Source: Alphaproteobacteria bacterium (lineage in GTDB: Bacteria > Pseudomonadota > Alphaproteobacteria > Micavibrionales > SZUA-601). From it: DNA of 11,673 nt. Every line of letters starts with the position of its first letter. Position 1 is the first letter of the stretch. This document shows positions 5,797 to 11,673 of this stretch, piece by piece. The position numbers and the translations under genes were made by a program. The stretch spans positions 1-11,673 of the forward strand of contig JAQGJA010000080.1 of assembly GCA_028290805.1 (NCBI GenBank), in the 5' to 3' direction. Under the pieces are notes generated by a model. It was not told the DNA's origin, searched no databases, and saw only the letters and a list, made by a program, of their open reading frames with translations.

Positions 5797-6471
5797 TTAA
5801 TCAACTAGTTTTTTTAAAATTTCTTTTGCTACAGTTTCTGTATTTTGTAACTGATTTTTATTTCCGCCGGGAAAGGCCTCTTCCCGCAACCGCGTTTCTG
5901 TAGGTGAAGGGGCATAGAGGGAAATATTGATCCCTGGATTTTCCGCCGCATAGGACGTTACCAGCGCTTCCAGTGCCGCCTTGCTGGCGCCGTAGAAACC
6001 AAAAAAAGCGCGGCCTATATTATCGTTGTTTTCGGTGAGGAAAATGGCTGTGGGATTTTCGGATTGCTTCAGCAATGGATGCAAGGTCTGGATCAGCGTA
6101 ATATTCGCCGTGGCATTCGTGGCCAGCGCCCGGGTCCATTGTTCCAGCGGGCCTTGTGCAACCGGGGTCAGCTTGTCCAGATACCCGGCTGCACCGATGA
6201 CGATATCGATCTTCGGAAAGCGGGAGAGGAGGGACGGGCCCAAGGCCTGCAGGGCTTTGGTGTCGGTGATATCCAGCGGGACGAGTGTTGCAGTGCCACC
6301 GGCTTTTTTGATTTCGTCGTCCAGCTCTTCAAGGCCGCCAATGGTGCGGGCGATAGCGATAACATGGGCGCCGCGCTTGCCCAGTTCTAAAGCGGTGGCG
6401 TAACCGATCCCGCGTGAGGCGCCGGTGACGACGGCGGTTTTGCCGCTAATAGAGGTCTTTGTTTTTTCCAT
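5797..6471 (-). CDS. Short-chain dehydrogenase/reductase (SDR) family protein, catalytic Ser replaced
   Basis: From ATG 6471-6469 the product has 224 residues with a Rossmann fold typical of classical SDRs: the NAD(P)-binding TGASRGIG at 16-23, Asp67 in LDIT, GAAG (93-96) in place of NNAG, and Asn119. The active-site Tyr160 and Lys164 (YGASK) are present. The usual catalytic Ser, 13 residues before the Tyr, is Glu147 (segment FLTENNDNIG), so either another residue substitutes or activity is altered. The overall pattern resembles the YciK group of SDRs, but the substrate is unknown. The frame extends upstream to 6561 within cvpA. The start at 6471 is chosen because it places the Rossmann strand at the usual distance from the N-terminus, though the ribosome binding site is weak. 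It overlaps the cvpA end by 26 bases and is the last gene of the radA-cvpA-SDR unit. Confidence 0.85.
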   Translation of the reverse strand: MEKTKTSISGKTAVVTGASRGIGYATALELGKRGAHVIAIARTIGGLEELDDEIKKAGGTATLVPLDITDTKALQALGPSLLSRFPKIDIVIGAAGYLDKLTPVAQGPLEQWTRALATNATANITLIQTLHPLLKQSENPTAIFLTENNDNIGRAFFGFYGASKAALEALVTSYAAENPGINISLYAPSPTETRLREEAFPGGNKNQLQNTETVAKEILKKLVD

Positions 6472-7198
6472 TGCCCGTTTTCTCATCCACAGCGCCTTTT
6501 GCCTTTTCGGGAATCTGTTTTGCTTTATCCGAAAGCTCTTTTGTTTTGTCGCTGACGGCATCCGCAGCTTCAGAGACGTCTTTCTTAGCGTCGTTCATTT
6601 CCTCTTTTATCTGTGCACCGATTTCGCGCGGATCGCCCAGTTCGCCGTCTTTCTTTTCCTTTTCATCCTCGGGTTTTTTATCATCAGCCTTTTCCTCTTC
6701 GGAACCGCCCAGGATATTTTCGATCGGGAAGATCGCCTGGACCCATCCGGCTGAGGCTTCGAGGAAAGGACGCGTGCGGGCTTCTTTTACAAAGTCAGGG
6801 CGGTTTTCTTCCTTGCCATAGGCAAAGGTAAACAGCATATATCCGAGGCCCAAAAGGACAACGGCGCGGAACATGCCGAATACAAATCCGGCGGATCGGT
6901 CGACGATGCCTAGGCGGCTGGCATGCAGTGTACGTGTGGCAAAATGGCTTAAGGCACTGAACACGGCAAGGGTGAAGAAAAAGATCGCCGAAGATGTTGC
7001 GATATCGGCCAGCCATTCTTTATGGATCAACTCGCGGCCATAGGGACGCAGGACGGGCATGAAATAAATCGTGGCGACGATGGCCGCGATCCAGCCAAAA
7101 ATCGTGAAGACCTCATTGCAGAAACCGCGCAGAAACCCAAGCGCAATGGAAAGCAGCACCAGGACGATGATGATAATGTCGAATAAAGCGGGGTTCAT
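6446..7198 (-). CDS. CvpA-family inner membrane protein with long charged C-terminal tail
   Basis: The family is named for the colicin V production protein; its biochemical role is not settled, but it is linked to envelope homeostasis. From ATG 7198-7196 the product has 250 residues with about four membrane helices: FDIIIIVLVLLSIALGF near residue 7, VFTIFGWIAAIVATIYF, SSAIFFFTLAVFSALS, and AGFVFGMFRAVVLLGLGYML. The early GFLRGF motif is a CvpA hallmark. After about residue 165 comes an unusual tail of roughly 85 residues rich in Lys, Glu, Asp and Ala, with helix-forming repeats (KTKELSDKAKQIPEKAKGAV). A TTG at 7264 would add 22 residues but has no ribosome binding site. AGGA lies rather far (12 bases) before the chosen ATG. 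The gene follows radA by 72 bases on the same strand. In many alphaproteobacteria cvpA is followed by purF; here it is followed by an SDR gene. Confidence 0.85.
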   Translation of the reverse strand: MNPALFDIIIIVLVLLSIALGFLRGFCNEVFTIFGWIAAIVATIYFMPVLRPYGRELIHKEWLADIATSSAIFFFTLAVFSALSHFATRTLHASRLGIVDRSAGFVFGMFRAVVLLGLGYMLFTFAYGKEENRPDFVKEARTRPFLEASAGWVQAIFPIENILGGSEEEKADDKKPEDEKEKKDGELGDPREIGAQIKEEMNDAKKDVSEAADAVSDKTKELSDKAKQIPEKAKGAVDEKTGNGKNKDLY

Positions 7199-7270
7199 GG
7201 GCGGGAAATATCCTAATTGGGTCGAGCCATTATCCTTGCGCCCGTACAGACGGTCAAGACGCAATCCGGA

Positions 7271-8674
7271 TTACTCCGCTTCTTCCTTCTTCTTTTTCCG
7301 GTCTCCAAAGAAAGGCAGCAAATCGCGCAGATGCCCCAGCGTGATGGTTTCCAGCACTTCATTCTCTTTCGCCTTGCCCGCTTTACGGATTCTGGGGCGG
7401 AAGATTTTGGCAAAGCCCAGTTTAGCCGCTTCCTTGGCGCGGAGTTCGCTTTGCGCCACGGCGCGAATTTCACCGGACAAGGCCAGCTCGCCAAACACTA
7501 CGGCATCCCCGGCAAAGGGCACATTAAAGGCAGCGCTTAACAATGCTGCGGCTACGGCCAGATCGGCGGCGGGTTCCGTAACACGCAAACCGCCTGCAAC
7601 GTTAAGATAAATGTCGCGCCCGCCCAGTTGCACCCCACAGCGTGTTTCCAGAACGGCGACCACCATCGCCAGGCGGTTGGTGTCCCAGCCAATCACCGCG
7701 CGGCGCGGCGTGCCAAACGTGCTGGGTGCGACCAATGCCTGGATCTCGACCAGGACGGGCCTTGTCCCTTCGATCCCGGCAAAGACCACGCTGCCCGAAA
7801 CCGGTTCGCTGCGCTCTGCTAGGAACAGAGCGGAGGGATTGGTAACCTGGGCCAGGCCTTTATCGGTCATCTCAAACACGCCGATTTCGTCGGTGGGGCC
7901 GAAGCGGTTTTTCACGGCGCGCAGGATACGGAAGGCATGGCCGCGCTCGCCCTCGAAATAGAGGACGGTATCGACCATGTGCTCCAAAACGCGGGGCCCT
8001 GCGATCATACCCTCTTTGGTCACATGGCCGACCAGGAACAGACAAATGCCCAAATCTTTCGTCACGCGGATGAGTTCAGCGGCACAGGCGCGCACCTGGG
8101 CCACGGTGCCGGGCGCGGAATCCAGCTGGTCCAGATACATGGTCTGGATGGAATCGATGACCACCACCTGGTATAATTGCGGCCCTGATTTCAGCGTAGC
8201 GATGATATCGTTGACATTGGTCGCCGCAGTCAGTTCCACCGTGGCTTTGGACAGGCCCAGCCGTTCGGCGCGCAGCCGCACCTGGTCGATGGATTCTTCG
8301 CCCGAGATATAGGCGCAGTGGAATGATTTGCTGAGGTCAGCCACGACTTGGAGCAGGATGGTCGATTTCCCGATCCCAGGATCGCCGCCGATCAGCATGG
8401 CGCAGCCAGGCACAAGCCCGCCGCCGCAGACGCGGTCGAATTCCGAAATGCCGCTTTTCCGACGCGGCTGAGGTGTCTCATGACCGCTGAGCGCAACGAA
8501 TTCCAGTGTGCTTTTCGAGGTCGGCGTTCTTGCGCCCTTGGCAAAGGGCGAAGGTTTCTCGGCTACTTCTTCGACCAATGTATTCCATTCGCCACAGCCC
8601 GTGCATTGCCCGGCCCATTTAGAATGGATGGTGCCGCAGGCCTGGCAGACATATTGGGTATTTTTTTTGCTCAT
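7271..8674 (-). CDS. radA: DNA repair protein RadA (branch-migration ATPase)
   Basis: RadA (Sms) is a RecA-like helicase that drives branch migration of recombination intermediates. From ATG 8674-8672 the protein has 467 residues, the family's usual size. An N-terminal zinc finger has Cys10, Cys13, Cys24 and Cys27. The RecA-like ATPase has Walker A GGDPGIGKST (96-105), Walker B VVVIDSIQT (170-178), and the RadA-specific KNRFG motif (255-259). The C-terminal third is the Lon-like domain (ending region GDAVVFGELALSGEIRAV). An in-frame GTG at 8692 would add six residues and has AAGG five bases upstream. The ATG is preferred because MSKKNTQYVCQACG matches the usual RadA N-terminus and lies 6 bases after a -10-like box. 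It is the first gene of a three-gene minus-strand unit and divergent from cckA. Confidence 0.97.
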   Translation of the reverse strand: MSKKNTQYVCQACGTIHSKWAGQCTGCGEWNTLVEEVAEKPSPFAKGARTPTSKSTLEFVALSGHETPQPRRKSGISEFDRVCGGGLVPGCAMLIGGDPGIGKSTILLQVVADLSKSFHCAYISGEESIDQVRLRAERLGLSKATVELTAATNVNDIIATLKSGPQLYQVVVIDSIQTMYLDQLDSAPGTVAQVRACAAELIRVTKDLGICLFLVGHVTKEGMIAGPRVLEHMVDTVLYFEGERGHAFRILRAVKNRFGPTDEIGVFEMTDKGLAQVTNPSALFLAERSEPVSGSVVFAGIEGTRPVLVEIQALVAPSTFGTPRRAVIGWDTNRLAMVVAVLETRCGVQLGGRDIYLNVAGGLRVTEPAADLAVAAALLSAAFNVPFAGDAVVFGELALSGEIRAVAQSELRAKEAAKLGFAKIFRPRIRKAGKAKENEVLETITLGHLRDLLPFFGDRKKKKEEAE

Positions 8675-8680
8675 AAAGAT

Positions 8681-8686
8681 AATATA
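8681..8686 (-). promoter_or_regulatory. -10-like box for radA, possibly a leaderless start
   Basis: On the minus strand TATATT (complement of 8681-8686) lies six bases before the radA ATG at 8674. If it acts as a -10, the transcript would start at or next to the ATG, giving a leaderless mRNA and explaining the lack of a ribosome binding site at that ATG. No good -35 was seen 17 bases upstream. The alternative is the GTG start at 8692 with its own ribosome binding site and a promoter further upstream. Confidence 0.3.
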
Positions 8687-8753
8687 AGGCACAAGCCCCT
8701 TGAGTGGGAGGGTAATTCAGGCAGAATGGATGAAAATATAGCAAAGGATTGCG

Positions 8754-11282
8754 ATGTCCCTAGACCCCGTGCAACTCGACCTCAGCAAATCGGCCGACAG
8801 CCAGGAAAAATTCCGCACCAAACGACTGGTCGCATGGGAAACCGCCCCCTTTATTTTCTATGTCGCCGCGCTGATCGGCGGGTTTATTGCCTTGCGCGGG
8901 ACCAAGATGATCGACGCCCCGGCGCGGGTCGAAGTGATGAGTGCCTTGGGTCTTATTTTGTTATTAGGCGCCGTGATTTTGCTGGCGGGGTGGAAAATCC
9001 GCAAGCTGAAACAGGATAATGATTACCGCCGCGCCATCCTTGTTTCCGTCCTTGAAGGCCAGCCGGGCGGGCATCTGATCACGGACGCCAAGGCGCGCAC
9101 GATTTACGCCAATACGAAATTCCAGAAAGCATTGAATAACAGCACATCTATGTCGGTGAGCGAATTGCCGCTTTATACGACCAGCGGCAATGATGAGGCC
9201 AGCGACAATCTGCAGGAATTTATCGAACAGGCGAAATCGGGCCTGGGCGGGGAAATGGTCTTTCCATTTTCGCGTGCGGGGTTTTTCGGCTGGTACCGTC
9301 TGGCTGTTCGTCCCATCGAAAGCTGGCGCGGTTACACGCACTGGCAATTGGAAGATATTTCCGGCAGCTATGAAGACAGCCAGCGCCTGGGCCGCGAACG
9401 CGTGCGCTTGATCGAATTTCTGGACCATGCGCCGGTCGGGTTTTTCTCGGTTGATGAGCAGGGCACGTTTATTTTCACAAATGACACCTTCGTTTCCTGG
9501 CTTGGCGCTGAGGATAAAGACCTTGGTAATGGCAGTTTCCATTTGCATGATGTGCTGATCGACGTGCCGGCCAATATCGAACCTTATGATATCCTGCCCA
9601 CGCCACAAGATGCCCCGGTGCAGCGCGGCGAGATCAAGATGCGCGCTTTCGACGGGCGCGAATTCCAGGCCGCCGTGTCCCATACCATTTTGCGCGGCAC
9701 GGATGGCACGGTGCGCACCCGTTCCATCATCCGCGATCTTACGCCTGAACGCGCCTGGAAGACCGCGCTGAAGCAATCGGAAGACCGCTTCCAGCGCTTT
9801 TTCGAAGAAGCGCCATTGGGCATCGCATTGGTGGATTCGCGCGGGAAGATCACCGAATGCAATGACGCTTTTGCCGCCATGCTGAACAAGCCCTTGCATG
9901 AATTGCTGGGCGCGGAGTTATTGAGCCTGGTCAAGGAAACATCGCGCGCGAAAGCGGAAAATGTGTTCGGCCGTATCCGCGGCGGGCTGAAACCGGAATC
10001 GGCGATTGAAATTGAGTTGAATACCGGCCCGGATAAATCGGTCATCACGCAAATGTTCGCCAGCCCCTTTATGGGCGAAAACGGCGTCGTGCTGCATTTC
10101 ATCAACGTCACGGAACGCAAGAATCTCGAAGCGCAATTCACGCAAAGCCAGAAGATGCAGGCGGTCGGTCAATTGGCCGGCGGTATCGCGCATGACTTTA
10201 ATAATTTGCTGACGGCGATGATCGGGTTTTGCGACTTATTGCTGATGCGGCACCGCCCGGGCGATTCATCGTTTGCCGATATCATGCAGATCAAGCAGAA
10301 CGCCAACCGCGCAGCCAATCTGGTGCGGCAACTTCTGGCTTTCAGCCGCCAGCAGACGTTGCAGCCGAAAGTCATGGATGTCACCGATGTCATCACCGAT
10401 GTCTCGCATTTGTTGCGCCGCCTGATCGGGGCTGGGATCGACCTCAAGATCAATCACGAGCGCGATCTTGGCCTGGTCAAGGTCGACCAGGGCCAGATGG
10501 AACAGGTTTTGGTTAACCTGGCCGTCAATGCGCGCGATGCCATGGGCCATGGCGGCGTGCTGACCATCAAGACGCGCAATTTCATCAACAAGAAAACCAT
10601 CGCCATGGTGGGTACGGATGAAATGCCGCCGGGAGAATGGGTGGCCATTGATGTCGGCGATACCGGCACCGGCATCCCGCCAGAAGTCGTGGCACGGATT
10701 TTCGATCCGTTCTTTTCAACCAAACCGCTGGGGGCAGGAACGGGCCTTGGCCTTTCCACCGTGTACGGGATTATCCGCCAGTCCAATGGCTATGTCGGCG
10801 TGGAAACCACTGTGGGGCGCGGCACGACATTCAGCATCTATATGCCCCGCGCCGAAGAAGTCGCCGCAGTAAAAATCGTTGCCCCAACCATTGAAAAAGT
10901 CGAGGACCTCACCGGATCGTCCCGCATTTTATTGGTCGAAGACGAAGACGCCGTCCGCGCCTTTTCCGTCCGGGCGTTGCAGAATAAAGGCTATGAAGTT
11001 TTCGAGGCCAGCAGCGGCGATAACGCACTGGAACTGGTCGCCGAGAAAAAACCGAAAATTGATTTAATGGTCAGCGACGTCATGATGCCCGGCATGGACG
11101 GCATCGAACTGGGCAAGCGCATCCGCGAAACCTATCCTGATTTATCGATCATTTTCATGTCCGGTTATACCGAAGACAAGTTCAAAGACGACATGGGCCC
11201 GGGAATTCATTTCCTGGCCAAACCTTTCACGCTGAAGCAATTGGCGGAGAAGGTGAAGGAAGTGTTGGATGGGGAGAAATAA
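8754..11282 (+). CDS. cckA: Cell-cycle hybrid histidine kinase CckA
   Basis: CckA is the membrane kinase/phosphatase that feeds phosphate through ChpT to CtrA and CpdR in alphaproteobacteria. The 842 residues contain two membrane helices (about 31-47 and 61-80), three PAS-like regions (near 92, 218 and 345), and the HisKA domain with phospho-accepting His480 in GQLAGGIAHDFNNLLTAM, the CckA signature. The HATPase has N boxes at Asn588 and Asn592 (NLAVNARDAM), DVGDTGTGIP at 633-642, FDPFFSTK, and GAGTGLGLSTVYG. A C-terminal receiver domain has acidic residues 729-732, phospho-acceptor Asp775 (SDVMMPGMDG), MSGYTEDKF and Lys823. All catalytic residues are intact, so both kinase and phosphatase cycles should work. 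AAAGGA (8743-8748) is 5 bases before the ATG. A weak promoter-like pair, TTGAGT/CAGAAT, lies at 8700-8727. The closely related ATP-binding region and FMSGYxED motif make another hybrid kinase unlikely. Confidence 0.95.
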   Translation: MSLDPVQLDLSKSADSQEKFRTKRLVAWETAPFIFYVAALIGGFIALRGTKMIDAPARVEVMSALGLILLLGAVILLAGWKIRKLKQDNDYRRAILVSVLEGQPGGHLITDAKARTIYANTKFQKALNNSTSMSVSELPLYTTSGNDEASDNLQEFIEQAKSGLGGEMVFPFSRAGFFGWYRLAVRPIESWRGYTHWQLEDISGSYEDSQRLGRERVRLIEFLDHAPVGFFSVDEQGTFIFTNDTFVSWLGAEDKDLGNGSFHLHDVLIDVPANIEPYDILPTPQDAPVQRGEIKMRAFDGREFQAAVSHTILRGTDGTVRTRSIIRDLTPERAWKTALKQSEDRFQRFFEEAPLGIALVDSRGKITECNDAFAAMLNKPLHELLGAELLSLVKETSRAKAENVFGRIRGGLKPESAIEIELNTGPDKSVITQMFASPFMGENGVVLHFINVTERKNLEAQFTQSQKMQAVGQLAGGIAHDFNNLLTAMIGFCDLLLMRHRPGDSSFADIMQIKQNANRAANLVRQLLAFSRQQTLQPKVMDVTDVITDVSHLLRRLIGAGIDLKINHERDLGLVKVDQGQMEQVLVNLAVNARDAMGHGGVLTIKTRNFINKKTIAMVGTDEMPPGEWVAIDVGDTGTGIPPEVVARIFDPFFSTKPLGAGTGLGLSTVYGIIRQSNGYVGVETTVGRGTTFSIYMPRAEEVAAVKIVAPTIEKVEDLTGSSRILLVEDEDAVRAFSVRALQNKGYEVFEASSGDNALELVAEKKPKIDLMVSDVMMPGMDGIELGKRIRETYPDLSIIFMSGYTEDKFKDDMGPGIHFLAKPFTLKQLAEKVKEVLDGEK

Positions 11283-11294
11283 GAAAGGTAATAT

Positions 11295-11673
11295 ATGATG
11301 GAATTTATAGAAGGAAGTACATTATCTGGAGTAGTACTTGAACTTGTTCGAGATCAGAAGAAAGGGGCTTCATCGAGGCCCCGCGTGAAACCTATTCATG
11401 ATTTTCTAAAGGAATTAAATGTTGAATTCTCAACAAAACTACGGGAACAAAATCCTATAGGCAGTCGGTTTGTTGCTGATGTAAAAATCTGTCAAAAGCA
11501 TCAAGATGGAAAAAAGAAGGGCCCTCCTTATCTTCGTGCATACGAAAACACCATTTTTCTGATAAACGATTATAATAGTCCTACAAATATGAAAGCGATC
11601 AAGAAGGAGGGAACAAAAAGTAACCGTGTTTATACTTATATAAATATGAATAGTAATGAAAGTTTATATGAAA
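11295..11673 (+). CDS. Unknown protein, 5' part (runs off the window)
   Basis: The frame opens at ATG 11295 (a second ATG follows at 11298) with AAAGG (11284-11288) at 6-base spacing, and stays open for 126 codons to the window edge. I do not recognise the family. The visible part is soluble and rich in Lys, Asn and charged residues (for example KICQKHQDGKKKGPPYLRAY), with no signal peptide or membrane helix. Its codons are strongly AT-rich, unlike cckA just before it, which suggests recent acquisition. It begins 12 bases after the cckA stop with no terminator between, so it may be read from the cckA transcript. No promoter can be fitted into the gap, although one could lie inside the end of cckA. 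Confidence 0.7.
   Translation, partial: MMEFIEGSTLSGVVLELVRDQKKGASSRPRVKPIHDFLKELNVEFSTKLREQNPIGSRFVADVKICQKHQDGKKKGPPYLRAYENTIFLINDYNSPTNMKAIKKEGTKSNRVYTYINMNSNESLYE

Noticed and set aside
8964..9899. 311-codon minus-strand frame opposite cckA
   Set aside because: Antisense shadow produced by GC-biased codons of cckA; no recognisable motif or ribosome binding site.
1..11673. CRISPR array, rRNA or intact transposase
   Set aside because: No regularly spaced repeats, no rRNA sequence and no recombinase or transposase motifs were found on either strand.

Overview
The window looks like chromosome of an alphaproteobacterium. The strongest pointer is a complete CckA-type hybrid histidine kinase (8754-11282), the top of the CckA-ChpT-CtrA cell-cycle phosphorelay of that class. 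The cluster of YfgM-like protein, BamB and Der, and the radA-cvpA pair, fit a Gram-negative proteobacterial core genome. The core genes are moderately GC-rich with GC-ending codons, while several stretches (46-316, 393-548, 1326-2030, 11283-11673) are clearly more AT-rich. I cannot place the organism below class level from this window.

Layout. At the left edge is the first 15 codons of a minus-strand gene for an exported protein. Next come an AT-rich gap, a complete tRNA-Glu(UUC) at 317-392, and an orphan type IV prepilin-like gene at 549-1325. A 20-bp copy of the tRNA 3' end (19/20 identical) recurs at 1466-1485, so the prepilin segment is bracketed like an element integrated at a tRNA, although no integrase is present. 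From 1486 to about 2300 there is accessory-looking DNA with two small reading frames. The first has a clear promoter and ribosome binding site. Both are interrupted by an in-frame TAA, after which coding-like sequence continues.

From 2404 to 5794 a tight plus-strand operon encodes a YfgM-like membrane-anchored TPR protein, the outer-membrane lipoprotein BamB and the double-domain ribosome-assembly GTPase Der. A likely sigma70-type promoter lies at 2331-2359. Facing it on the minus strand is radA, cvpA-like, SDR (8674 down to 5797), whose last gene converges on der with only 2 bp between the stop codons. cckA is transcribed divergently from radA. Twelve bases after cckA an AT-rich gene of unknown function begins and runs off the window.

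How the genes fit together: envelope biogenesis (YfgM-like, BamB), ribosome assembly (Der), recombination and repair (RadA) and cell-cycle signalling (CckA) are housekeeping. The accessory part is the tRNA-adjacent prepilin segment plus the degenerate small frames, and perhaps the AT-rich gene at the right edge. The most interesting possible link is a near-consensus CtrA box in the -35 region of the prepilin gene, which would place this gene under the phosphorelay headed by the CckA encoded 8 kb away. I see no clear evidence for a completely new multi-gene system. The most unusual items are the tRNA-bracketed prepilin segment, the two stop-interrupted small frames, an SDR lacking its catalytic serine, a CvpA with a long charged helical tail, and the unknown gene after cckA.
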